35,934 bases of DNA. Origin: a virus. Under the pieces are notes generated by a model. The model was not told the DNA's origin, made no database searches, and worked only from the letters and a program-made list of their open reading frames with translations. Shown here piece by piece: positions 22,602 to 30,163 of the stretch; position 1 is the stretch's first letter; every line of letters begins with the position of its first letter. The translations under genes were made by a program, and so were the position numbers. Where the stretch lies: the IMG/VR virus record IMGVR_UViG_3300042300_001385, positions 1-35,934 of that record; one strand, written 5' to 3'.

Positions 22602-22886
22602 TCACCCCTGGGTTGAAATGCAAACAACGCACGGCCACACACGCACCAACCCGTGTTTCGGGCAACGGCGTGGTTTGGCCAACTCCACGAAATCAATTGT
22701 GGGGTATGGCTCGGGCTCGTCCAATTCCTCCGCGGCCCACCTGTCATAAACCTTTTGGCGATGGTGATCGACGGCCGATTTACTCACCCCCAATTCTTTG
22801 GCCACGGCTCTGAGCGATCCAACGCACGTTTGGATAGTGGCGATTTGTTGGGCGGTCAAACGTTTGTTTTTGCGGGTGTGGCCCAT
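22602..22886 (-). CDS. HTH protein with Cys-rich tail, first gene of tail operon
   Basis: A 94-aa protein with a helix-turn-helix (QIATIQTCVGSLRAVAKELG and VSKSAVDHHRQKVYDRW) and a tail with RRCPKHGLVRVWPCVVC, a possible zinc ribbon. The plan is like the 92-aa protein at 6932-7210. A very good AGGAGGG ribosome-binding site and a 96-base leader with a regulatory element suggest a separately controlled transcript. It may regulate late genes or have been recruited from homing or packaging systems. Confidence 0.72.
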   Translation of the reverse strand: MGHTRKNKRLTAQQIATIQTCVGSLRAVAKELGVSKSAVDHHRQKVYDRWAAEELDEPEPYPTIDFVELAKPRRCPKHGLVRVWPCVVCISTQG

Positions 22887-22984
22887 ATTGCCCTCCTATT
22901 GCAAACACGCTGAAACCCGTTCGCGTTATTGTAATAGCTCGACAAAACGGCCAAACGCGCAACAAACCGCACAAACTCGAGTTT
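22887..22984 (-). promoter_or_regulatory. Tail operon control region with shared 15-bp element
   Basis: Between terminase and the HTH gene. It contains CGCAACAAACCGCAC (22958-22972), exactly as in the early control region, next to the perfect palindrome AAACTCGAGTTT (22973-22984). A possible promoter is TTTGGC, 16 bases, TACAAT (complement of 22928-22933). Then comes AGGAGGG, six bases before the ATG. Confidence 0.5.
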
Positions 22985-25007
22985 ATCCCCATTTCTTTCG
23001 TGGCTTTGGTTGGTCGTTTGTCGGTGTCCAACCCAACCGCGTGGCCGCACAAATTGCGTAGGCGAGGGCGTCTTTGTAGTGGTTGGCCCCGGTGCAAACC
23101 CAACGCGCTTTGGTTGCTTGGTCGGGTAGTTCCTCGGTCACAAATTGTTCGTTGATTAGGTGTCTAATGAACGTTCGGTGCACGGATCCCGGCCCCGAGA
23201 ACAATGTGATTGCCCCGGGGTTACCGGCCGAGACTCGAAACCCACCGTCGCCCAAACGTTTGTACGCGTCGGCGTCAACGGTCAACTGGTCGATCCTGGC
23301 CCGCCGTACTCGGGACAAATGCCAACGGCCATCCGGGTCTATTTTTCGCACCTGGTTGCCCGTCTTGGTCGGGGCACTGTATTTGCGTTTGGCCATTTGG
23401 GTTTCACCGCGGCCCAAAACCGGCAAAACGAAATCTGGGCGGCCACACTTCACGTTGAACGCTTTGGCCGCATCGAACACAACCTCGGGCAAGTGCCCCG
23501 AGTCCACGTAAACCGTGCGGCACGCCCACCGCCCACCGGCCACCGCCACGCCTGGTTCGATAACGTCGCGGGCCACGCCAAACTCCAAATGGCCGAACAA
23601 CTCAACCAGTGCCCGCAATAAACCCTCTTTCATTCCCGCGCTACGGTCCACCTCTACGGTTCCGTAGTCGCAAACGTGCAATTGGGCGTTGGGTCGCACC
23701 ACTAGCAACACCCAATGGCAAACACGCTCTCCAACGTCCACCCCTGCCACCACGTGCAACGCGTCGGCGTGTGCCACGGCTCGGGGTAACACGTCCCGGC
23801 GGGCGTCAACGTCGGTTTCCTCCAACACGTCCCCGGCTTCGGCAACCGGGGCCACGTACGGCAACCCAAACACGAATTGGCACAACTTGCGCTCGGCTAG
23901 GTCACGGCTGCGGGTGCCTGGTTCCAATTGGTTTGCGGCCCACAAATCCACGGCCACGTCGGCGGCGTTCAGAAATGCGTTGTGCCACGCCCCATAACGG
24001 AAAAACAAACGCCGGGTTCGCGGTGGATCCCCCGCCACGCGTCCCCGTTTGTCGATTTGCTGCCCGGCGTGCACCAACACCGCATCGGACAGGCTTTCCT
24101 TTCGTTCCTCGGGTGTGATTGCTTCCCCGCATTCGGGACACGCCCACGTTGCCAATTCGCTGGCCTCAACCTCGGTGCGTGCGGTTTCCCACCCCACCAA
24201 GTTTTCACGGGTCGGCCAAATCCACCCCCCGCAATGGGGGCACGGGCTCAAAATTCGGCTGTCGGTCGAAACCGGCCGCAATGTTTCGGGCAATTCCTGT
24301 GGGGTGGTGTTTGTGCCCTCAATGTAGGTCGCGCGGTCTGCCCATTGAATCGATCGTTGACGGGCTCGCAATTGCTCGAGCGGGTCGGCTTCGGGCGATT
24401 TGCTTGAAATGCGGGAAAACGCGGCGGCTTCGGTTACCAAAATGGTCCGAAGGGTGTAACCGGCTTTGGCGGCGTCCCGGCCCCCGGCGGTTAGGATTTT
24501 CGCCACGGATCCATTGGCCAACACCACCCGGTCCCGGATTGTTCCACCCGCTGAACCCGGCCCGCTGCGCGGTAACAACCGTTTTAAACGGTGGCTTGCT
24601 TCCAAAACCGGCTTTATGTCGGCTTGCCATTTGTCACCGGCCATTTCTTCATTTGGGACGCCAAACCCAACCGATTCGCCCAACTCGGTCAAATGATACA
24701 GAAACGGGCAAACGTAACCCAAAAACGATTTGCCCGATTGGCTCGGGCCCGTGTAGACAAATTCGTTCCACAGGCCTGAATCGATTTGTTCGGCCCATAG
24801 TTTCGCTATGGGCTGGTATTCAAAACGGAAACGGCGGCCCGAGTATGGGCCCCCGTCGTTTGGTAGATAAACCTCGGTCTCTAACCATTGGGTGAACGTC
24901 CGGGGTGGCGATCCCTGGCCCGCCCTGATTGCTGCGGCGATCATGGGCCCAAATTCTGCGGGCCGCAACAAAACCAAACCGTCGCTGCTTGGTAGCTCGG
25001 TTGCCAT
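22983..25007 (-). CDS. Terminase large subunit, GpA family
   Basis: A 674-aa packaging motor. ATPase: Walker A GPSQSGKS (87-94) and a Walker-B-like TILVTEAAAF (188-197) where Thr stands in place of the usual Asp before the catalytic Glu193. Between ATPase and nuclease lie CPHCG (256-260) and CPECG (290-294), the zinc site usual in GpA-type terminases. Nuclease core begins with HVVAGVDVGE (Asp424). It cuts concatemers and pumps DNA into heads. The small subunit candidate lies two genes upstream; portal is far away, unlike lambda. ATG start. Confidence 0.94.
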   Translation of the reverse strand: MATELPSSDGLVLLRPAEFGPMIAAAIRAGQGSPPRTFTQWLETEVYLPNDGGPYSGRRFRFEYQPIAKLWAEQIDSGLWNEFVYTGPSQSGKSFLGYVCPFLYHLTELGESVGFGVPNEEMAGDKWQADIKPVLEASHRLKRLLPRSGPGSAGGTIRDRVVLANGSVAKILTAGGRDAAKAGYTLRTILVTEAAAFSRISSKSPEADPLEQLRARQRSIQWADRATYIEGTNTTPQELPETLRPVSTDSRILSPCPHCGGWIWPTRENLVGWETARTEVEASELATWACPECGEAITPEERKESLSDAVLVHAGQQIDKRGRVAGDPPRTRRLFFRYGAWHNAFLNAADVAVDLWAANQLEPGTRSRDLAERKLCQFVFGLPYVAPVAEAGDVLEETDVDARRDVLPRAVAHADALHVVAGVDVGERVCHWVLLVVRPNAQLHVCDYGTVEVDRSAGMKEGLLRALVELFGHLEFGVARDVIEPGVAVAGGRWACRTVYVDSGHLPEVVFDAAKAFNVKCGRPDFVLPVLGRGETQMAKRKYSAPTKTGNQVRKIDPDGRWHLSRVRRARIDQLTVDADAYKRLGDGGFRVSAGNPGAITLFSGPGSVHRTFIRHLINEQFVTEELPDQATKARWVCTGANHYKDALAYAICAATRLGWTPTNDQPKPRKKWG

Positions 25008-25014
25008 CCTTCGG

Positions 25015-25344
25015 TTAGCTGGGCCCGTATAGCTCGGTTTCCCAAGGCTTTTTACTCTGGGGTTTTCGTGCCGGTTTTTCCGGGTTGCGTTCCAAATACC
25101 GGTGGGCTTGGTCGTAGTCCTCGGCGGTTGCTGGATTGTAGAAACGTTTCGGCGGTGCTGGTGGTTTTTCGCCCATGCCCTCTATCCACCGGAAATAGTG
25201 TGGTATCTCAACATCCTCCTTTGTTGGTTCCCTCTGGGGTTGCGGTTGCCCCTTAGGCGCATCGAAAACGATTTTTATCGAAATGTCGCAACCCTGAACC
25301 CAACTACAAAACGCAACCAAACATGCGTAAACAAAGTTTTTCAT
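25015..25344 (-). CDS. Proline-rich lipoprotein (outer spanin candidate)
   Basis: A 109-aa protein beginning MKNFVYACLVAFCSWVQGC: lipobox VQGC with Cys19 as the lipid-modified residue. The mature part is rich in Pro and Lys (APKGQPQPQREPTKED, EKPPAPPKRFYNP). Start chosen with AAGG nine bases upstream; an ATG at 25368 that overlaps the previous stop in TAATG would add eight residues. Outer spanins are short proline-rich lipoproteins, so with the coiled-coil membrane proteins nearby it could complete a spanin pair. Role is inference. Confidence 0.7.
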   Translation of the reverse strand: MKNFVYACLVAFCSWVQGCDISIKIVFDAPKGQPQPQREPTKEDVEIPHYFRWIEGMGEKPPAPPKRFYNPATAEDYDQAHRYLERNPEKPARKPQSKKPWETELYGPS

Positions 25345-25367
25345 TTCGAAACCTTTTGAAAAGACCA

Positions 25368-25958
25368 TTAGAAACGCAACCCTCCGCCCTCGATTTCGGC
25401 TGCTAGGGCGTCGAGGAATTCGTTTACCGCGTCAATTCCTGCCTGCCCGCAAACGCGGTGCAATTGCGTGCCCATGGCCCGCAAACGGGACGCCAACCAA
25501 TCCAACCCGGCCTGGACGTCGGCTTTGGCCAGTAATTTGTCCATGTGCCGGTCTAAATCAATTTGAAGGGCGGCCGATTGGCGCTGCAGCTTGCCAATTT
25601 CCTGCCTTAGTTTTTCCTTGACCAATTCCTCCTCGTCGGCGTCCAAATTTGGGCGGGCCGCTGCGGCCAGTTCCGAGACTCGGGTGTGTAGGTCTTTCAC
25701 CACGCTGAACAAATTGACGGTCGGCACGTCAACGGCTATGTCGTAACGCACGCCAAATTCGTCAACAACCTTTTGTTGTCGGCCCGCCAATTCGCAATAC
25801 ACCCCCTTGGGGATTTCCCGCAAAAGTTGGCCCCGCATTTCGGCGGCCTGTTCACGCTGCCATTTGGCCAACGCGGCGGTTTCGCGTGCGGTTAGTTTCT
25901 GGCCCTCAATTTGTTTTTTGCGGGCCGCAATCCCTGCCAACTCGGTTTTGGCATCCAC
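25368..25958 (-). CDS. Terminase small subunit-like (Nu1-like) protein
   Basis: A 196-aa protein from a GTG, two genes before the large terminase. N-terminal half basic and helical (LTARETAALAKWQREQAAEM), then VYCELAGRQQKVVDEFGVRY and VDVPTVNLFSVVKDLHTRV, an arrangement I know from phage packaging proteins with a small DNA-binding module that reads like Nu1. The C-terminal half is a long helix. Small terminases recognise phage DNA and load the large subunit. Assignment depends on pattern and neighbourhood; the intervening lipoprotein gene is unusual. Confidence 0.68.
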   Translation of the reverse strand: MDAKTELAGIAARKKQIEGQKLTARETAALAKWQREQAAEMRGQLLREIPKGVYCELAGRQQKVVDEFGVRYDIAVDVPTVNLFSVVKDLHTRVSELAAAARPNLDADEEELVKEKLRQEIGKLQRQSAALQIDLDRHMDKLLAKADVQAGLDWLASRLRAMGTQLHRVCGQAGIDAVNEFLDALAAEIEGGGLRF

Positions 25959-25961
25959 ACG

Positions 25962-26294
25962 TTAGGTTTGCCTGGTTTTGAGATGTTCCACCGTTGCGGC
26001 AATCGCGTCTGTTCGCCGGTCCAAATTGCCAACGCTGTGTTTGATTTCTTGGATGTTGTTGTGTGTGTCGGCCAACGTTGTTTGAACGCTTTTCATGGTG
26101 TCGGTTGTGGTCCTCAAATGCTCGATACCGGCATCCTTTAACGGCACCAGCAAGTTTACACCGGCCCAACGGATCCAACCGTAAACGGCCCAACCCAGTG
26201 CAATGACAACCAAAACCGCGAAACCTTGGTTGAACCAATAAACCAAATGGCTAGTGCTCACGGTTTCCTGTGCCAAAAATAGTACGTTTGCCAT
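25962..26294 (-). CDS. Single-pass membrane protein with coiled coil
   Basis: A 110-aa protein with a membrane segment at about 21-44 (FNQGFAVLVVIALGWAVYGWI, cited from FAVLVVIALGWAVYGW) followed by a helix with heptads (TTTDTMKSVQTTLADTHNNI, VGNLDRRTDAIAATVEHL). The plan is like XhlA-type haemolysins or inner spanins. It lies in the putative lysis block; ATG start, ends two bases before the small terminase gene. Confidence 0.72.
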   Translation of the reverse strand: MANVLFLAQETVSTSHLVYWFNQGFAVLVVIALGWAVYGWIRWAGVNLLVPLKDAGIEHLRTTTDTMKSVQTTLADTHNNIQEIKHSVGNLDRRTDAIAATVEHLKTRQT

Positions 26295-26309
26295 GTTTGC
26301 CCGCGCTTC

Positions 26310-26765
26310 CTATCTGCGAAACAACCGCATTAACGGCCCGGTATTACTTGCGTTTTGCGGTCTGCAAACGCCACCGGTACAAACCGTTTGGGTGGATTCG
26401 GTAATTGTAGTGGCCATGCGGTATTGTCCAACCGGCTGCGGGTCACTCGAGTAAACCGGGGCCATTTCCACCACGGTGGCCGTTTGCCACGGTTCACTGG
26501 CCGGGACGCTCGAGCGCACCGGCTCGGGCTGCTTATCGCTTTGCGACTCCAACGTCGAAACCCGGCTCTCTAGTCGGGTGATCCGTGCACGCAACGCGGC
26601 CACTGGGTTATCGCTTGGGCTATCCATTCCGGCGGCCGTTTCGCGTTCCCAATAGTCTTGCCCCTGTTGATTGGATCCGGCAACCCCTGTGGGCGTCCCT
26701 GCGATGATAGCGGCCAGCAACACCACGGCCGCACAAATGGCGATTGAAAAAAATCGGCTGTTCAT
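26310..26765 (-). CDS. Exported or membrane-anchored protein with coiled coil (inner spanin candidate)
   Basis: A 151-aa protein. Residues 5-24 (FFSIAICAAVVLLAAIIAG) form a signal peptide or anchor. A short coiled coil follows (AALRARITRLESRVSTLESQ), then a Pro, Ser and Thr-rich periplasmic-type part and TVCTGGVC, which could form a disulphide. The architecture, N-terminal anchor plus coiled coil, is that of inner spanins, though the ending is unlike Rz. Neighbouring genes fit a lysis or envelope role. Confidence 0.7.
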   Translation of the reverse strand: MNSRFFSIAICAAVVLLAAIIAGTPTGVAGSNQQGQDYWERETAAGMDSPSDNPVAALRARITRLESRVSTLESQSDKQPEPVRSSVPASEPWQTATVVEMAPVYSSDPQPVGQYRMATTITESTQTVCTGGVCRPQNASNTGPLMRLFRR

Positions 26766-26768
26766 AAT

Positions 26769-27086
26769 CTAACCCTCGTTAACACTCGAACCCCCGAACC
26801 CAACACCCACGTTGGGCGTTTTTGCGTTCAATAGGTCCATGGCTTGGAGTACATGCCACAACGCTTTGGCGTTTACGTCGGCGGCCTGTGGTGTCTTTTG
26901 AATGTGGGATAACCTCGCGGCGGTCACTTCCAACACGTCGGCAACGGTTGCCCCTTCACTTTTCACGTTCGGCGGCAAAACCGCGGGGGCCCAACGAATT
27001 TTGGTGTTTGGGCTGGCCTGAGATTCCCCGCCGTAGTCGCTGCCAAACGTCGTGGTCAAAAAACGGTTTTTGGGGTCGGCGTTCAT
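26769..27086 (-). CDS. Unknown small protein after the peptidase
   Basis: A 105-aa protein, start at the ATG that shares a base with the peptidase stop (TAATG). It contains VKSEGATVADVLEVTAARLSHI and ALWHVLQAMDLLN, probably helices, with a Gly-rich tail (VGVGFGGSSVNEG). Strongly coupled to the peptidase gene, so it may be its partner, inhibitor or a structural protein. No family recognised. Confidence 0.65.
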   Translation of the reverse strand: MNADPKNRFLTTTFGSDYGGESQASPNTKIRWAPAVLPPNVKSEGATVADVLEVTAARLSHIQKTPQAADVNAKALWHVLQAMDLLNAKTPNVGVGFGGSSVNEG

Positions 27087-27910
27087 TATGCGGCCTGTAC
27101 CTGTGTTTGATATTTCGTGACGCTGCGGATAGTGAACGCTTCGTGGGGGGTGGCCCTGGATTCCACCAACACCGCGGTGCCGTCTGTTTCCCAGTCGGGC
27201 CCCCAACTGTTGCGAATAATGACGCCAAATTGATTGCGCCCCAAAACCACCAATCGGGTGGCGTAAACCAAATGTCCCCACCATGCCAAACCTAGAGTTA
27301 CCGGAAACCCAGACAACAACGCGGTGGCCACGGCATCGAAGGATTGGCTCGGCAATTCCTCAAATTCCACGGCTTTGTGCAACGCGGCGTTTTCGCGTTG
27401 CTTGGGTGTGTCAAACCGGCGGTCCAAAACGGCCTCGGGCCAAAACTCGGTTGTGGATACGCCAAACCGCTGAATACCTTCAATGGCTTCACCGGCCCAC
27501 CCGCCCACCTTTACGTAGTTTTTGATCTTGGCCGCTGCGCTTGTGGCCGAAAGATACTCCACCGGCAACCCGGCTTGGGCGTACATGGTGGCCATGGCCC
27601 CCACTACCCCATACGCCCAACAATAGGGGAGATTCTTTTGATTCAAGATAGGAACTTTGTAAAACCGGGCCATGTGTTCGGGCGTGGCCTTGGCCGCGTC
27701 CAACGCTTCTGCCCGTTCTGCCCATTCGGACCTTGGTATCAAATCCAACGCGAACGGTTCCGAATACGTTCCAAATGGGGCCGCGTCAAAATCGCGTTGT
27801 TTGTACCCCGTGCCCAAATCGCCATTGGCCTGAACCGCGTTGTCAACCAACTGGTTGGCGGTGCGTTCGTCGAAAACCCGTAACCCGTGCAAACGGCTGG
27901 TAAATGGCAT
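27086..27910 (-). CDS. Papain-family (C1) cysteine peptidase
   Basis: A 274-aa peptidase with the complete papain set: oxyanion Gln91 and nucleophile Cys97 in LNQKNLPYCWAYG, His213 in LAWWGHLVYA, and Asn234 in RNSWGPDW. Between them GGWAGEAIEGIQRFG matches the GG...A...G pattern of papains, where it lines the substrate cleft. There is no secretion signal, so release would need a holin or the N-terminal 80 residues may act as prodomain. Such enzymes cleave proteins rather than peptidoglycan. Membrane-protein neighbours suggest lysis or envelope penetration; head maturation is an alternative, as the capsid has its own protease. Confidence 0.92.
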   Translation of the reverse strand: MPFTSRLHGLRVFDERTANQLVDNAVQANGDLGTGYKQRDFDAAPFGTYSEPFALDLIPRSEWAERAEALDAAKATPEHMARFYKVPILNQKNLPYCWAYGVVGAMATMYAQAGLPVEYLSATSAAAKIKNYVKVGGWAGEAIEGIQRFGVSTTEFWPEAVLDRRFDTPKQRENAALHKAVEFEELPSQSFDAVATALLSGFPVTLGLAWWGHLVYATRLVVLGRNQFGVIIRNSWGPDWETDGTAVLVESRATPHEAFTIRSVTKYQTQVQAA

Positions 27911-28374
27911 TACTTGAACCCCTCGAGCGATTGTAAAAAACTATCGACGGTCGGCGGTAATGGCATTTCCTTGGCGCGTTTGCGATTCGCAAACACCACC
28001 ACCGGGGGCCGGGTTTGGATCCGATCCCGCAACCGCTGCCACTCGGGGGACAAATCGCGGGTTTTGTCGTCGGCGTCCAAAAACAACACCTGACCGTCGG
28101 CTCCCTCGATTCGTTCGCGGATTTCCACGGAATTGAAAATGGCCAATTGGTCGGCCGATAGTTCGCCACGTTCGGCGGTTTCTTCCACCACCAACACCCG
28201 CAACCCGGTAACGCCTGTGGGCTCGAGGGCTGCCCCTCGGCTTACCACCCACACAACCAACGCACCGAGTAAAACCCACGGCAAAAACCGCAACACGGCA
28301 TCCCATGGGATTTGTGGCCCTCGAGGGGCCTGTTCGGTGGCAATCTGTGCGTTTAACCAATCAACTGCGTTCAT
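27910..28374 (-). CDS. Membrane-anchored thioredoxin-like protein without CXXC
   Basis: A 154-aa protein; start chosen at MNAVDWLNAQ, as the longer frame runs against the preceding gene. One membrane segment at about 28-46 (LRFLPWVLLGALVVWVVS) is followed by a domain that reads like a thioredoxin fold (LRVLVVEETAERG, GQVLFLDADD, RPPVVVFANR with possible cis-Pro, SFLQSLEGF). The place of the redox CXXC holds ETAERG, so it cannot be a dithiol oxidoreductase. Shares a base with the peptidase start (TAATG). Possibly holds or folds the peptidase at the membrane. Confidence 0.65.
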   Translation of the reverse strand: MNAVDWLNAQIATEQAPRGPQIPWDAVLRFLPWVLLGALVVWVVSRGAALEPTGVTGLRVLVVEETAERGELSADQLAIFNSVEIRERIEGADGQVLFLDADDKTRDLSPEWQRLRDRIQTRPPVVVFANRKRAKEMPLPPTVDSFLQSLEGFK

Positions 28375-28382
28375 GGCGTCCC

Positions 28383-29018
28383 CTAAATCGTTGGTAATGT
28401 CACCGTGGGTTCGGTGGCGGGGTTGGAGGATCCCCTGCCACCGTTCCCGTTGGTGGAAACAACACCGGCCAACAATTCGTCGGCGATCTGTTGGCGTTTG
28501 AGCAAATCGCCCAATGTGCCCTGAACCATGGCGGCAAACGCTGCCAATTCTGGGTCGGTGAATTTGAGTGCCTGCGGTCGGGTGGCCCCTGCGGTGGCCG
28601 TCGCGCCGGCTTGGGCAGCCTGGGTTGCCACGGTTTGGCCCTGTGTGACGGCTGCGGCAACGCGTGCCCGGATGGTTTGGCCGTTTCGCCAATTGGCCAC
28701 CATTTGGAACGCACCGGCGGCAATGTCGGAAAACACCCGCCACCCCATGGTTGCGGCAAACACGCCACCGCCACCGAGTGCCACAACGAAATCAACCAGC
28801 AAAGGCACCAAAACGCCGGTGATCGTTGCCACGCTTGCAAATCCCTCGGGGGCTGCTTGCTGCGGTGCGACGGTGGCAAACACGAAACCGGCGATCAAAC
28901 GCCGGTTTACCCAAAACGCGTACAACATGGCCATGCCAACTAGAAACCGTAGCCCCTTGCTCGGTGGCTCGGCAATCAAAACCGTGTGTGTGGTGTTCAA
29001 ACTTCCCGTTGTGTTCAT
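28383..29018 (-). CDS. Multi-pass membrane protein, holin candidate
   Basis: A 211-aa protein with hydrophobic segments at about 24-37 (RFLVGMAMLYAFWV), 40-52 (RLIAGFVFATVAP) and 61-92 (ASVATITGVLVPLLVDFVV and following Gly-rich stretch), then an Ala, Thr and Gln-rich soluble tail. Two or three spans and a position directly before the thioredoxin-like and peptidase genes fit a holin or pore, but it is longer than most. No family recognised. Confidence 0.62.
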   Translation of the reverse strand: MNTTGSLNTTHTVLIAEPPSKGLRFLVGMAMLYAFWVNRRLIAGFVFATVAPQQAAPEGFASVATITGVLVPLLVDFVVALGGGGVFAATMGWRVFSDIAAGAFQMVANWRNGQTIRARVAAAVTQGQTVATQAAQAGATATAGATRPQALKFTDPELAAFAAMVQGTLGDLLKRQQIADELLAGVVSTNGNGGRGSSNPATEPTVTLPTI

Positions 29019-29064
29019 TTGTTCAACCTACGCCCCTGAATTTCGGTGTCCTAATTTGTCGCAA

Positions 29065-29136
29065 CTACCAACCCATTTGCCACGCGTAAAAATCGGCAAA
29101 ACTGCCTGTTACCCGCGGTTCCCGCCCTGTGGCCAT
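29065..29136 (-). CDS. Possible 23-aa protein
   Basis: A frame starting ATG (complement of 29134-29136), 14 bases after the previous stop, with product MATGREPRVTGSF and DFYAWQMGW. A GGCGGG lies upstream. The gap 29019-29150 holds no other frame. The W and F pattern recalls the smallest tail assembly chaperones, but with 23 residues this may be chance. Confidence 0.3.
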   Translation of the reverse strand: MATGREPRVTGSFADFYAWQMGW

Positions 29137-29150
29137 GGCGGCCCGCCAAA

Positions 29151-29900
29151 CTACGTACCGGCCCCAACGCCTGCCTGTTCTGTTTTTTTTTCAACCCAAC
29201 GTTTGATGGTGGGGAAATCCAACGCACAATGCACCAACGCATCGCGGGCCGTCACGGTGTAAACATCGTCGAATAGCCCCAATTCCGCGTGGCTCAATCG
29301 GTAGTTTGCCGTCAATGCGGCCACGGCCAACGCGTCGATTTCGGGAAATGAAAACGTTTTGGCGTCGGCTGCCACGGCTGCGGCGTGGGCGTCGGCGTAC
29401 GCGTGGGCCAAACTCAAAAATTGCCGGTATTCTTTGGCCACGTTTGTGGGTGCCCATTTGCCGGTTTTGCCGTTGAACTGCAACGTCTGGGGCAGGGGAG
29501 TGTAGTAGGTTTCGTCCTCGAGGTTGAACCCTCGGGCGATAGCTGCCAACCAAACCGAACCGTCGGCCAGTGTGACGCGGTGCCCGTCCAACAACCTGGG
29601 GCGTTCGAGCTTTTGCGGGTCCAATTGGTCGGCGTTCCATCGCCCAACCCAACACCCGCTGGGCCCGTCGAAATTGTAAACGGGGGCCCAAGTTTGTTTT
29701 TCGGGGTCGGATTTCAAATCCCTGGAATCATAAACACCGCCCACGGTGCTGAACCGAAACAAAAAACCCGGGCCGGTTCCCTCGGGTCCGGCCAACACTT
29801 CCCTGTTCTGAAAACTTGCCCCGCGGTCGGTGGCATAATTCAAATAGGCTGGCACCGAAAACGCGGCACCGTCCACGCGTGGCGTGTAATAGAAAAACAT
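29151..29900 (-). CDS. Unknown protein downstream of tail tube
   Basis: A 249-aa protein starting at MFFYYTPRVDG; the longer frame overlaps the gene before. The N-terminal half is beta-rich (YNFDGPSGCWVGRWNADQL, GHRVTLADGSVWLAAIARGF, the latter typical for phage proteins of unknown role), the C-terminal half is helical (LSLAHAYADAHAAAVAAD). Position after the tail tube and a 75-aa gene suggests a tail-completion or assembly protein. No family recognised. Confidence 0.65.
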   Translation of the reverse strand: MFFYYTPRVDGAAFSVPAYLNYATDRGASFQNREVLAGPEGTGPGFLFRFSTVGGVYDSRDLKSDPEKQTWAPVYNFDGPSGCWVGRWNADQLDPQKLERPRLLDGHRVTLADGSVWLAAIARGFNLEDETYYTPLPQTLQFNGKTGKWAPTNVAKEYRQFLSLAHAYADAHAAAVAADAKTFSFPEIDALAVAALTANYRLSHAELGLFDDVYTVTARDALVHCALDFPTIKRWVEKKTEQAGVGAGT

Positions 29901-29932
29901 AGCTTTGGTTCCGTTGTGATTGGCTGCGGGTT

Positions 29933-30160
29933 TTAAACCGCTTTGTTTCGCGGGTTTATCAACTCGCGGATTTCGTCGCACGCCCCCATTTTCAACAACT
30001 CGATGGCCGCGTCCCACGCGTCGGCGTTGTTTAGTTGGTCGGCGATGTATCGGGCCCCCAATCCGGTCACGTCGGCCATTTCCTGGGCAACCTTGGCGTG
30101 GTCTATGGTTGGGGCCAGTGTGGGGATTGGTTGGGCTACGGGTGCGGGTGCGTTTTTCAT
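29933..30160 (-). CDS. Small protein after tail tube, possible assembly chaperone
   Basis: A 75-aa protein with a Pro and Ala-rich start (NAPAPVAQPIPTLAP) and a helical rest (KVAQEMADVTGLGARYIAD, AWDAAIELLKMG). It lies three bases after the tail tube gene, where tail assembly chaperones usually lie. No slippery heptamer or overlapping extended frame typical of the G/GT system was found. Unknown function. Confidence 0.6.
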   Translation of the reverse strand: MKNAPAPVAQPIPTLAPTIDHAKVAQEMADVTGLGARYIADQLNNADAWDAAIELLKMGACDEIRELINPRNKAV

Positions 30161-30163
30161 AGG

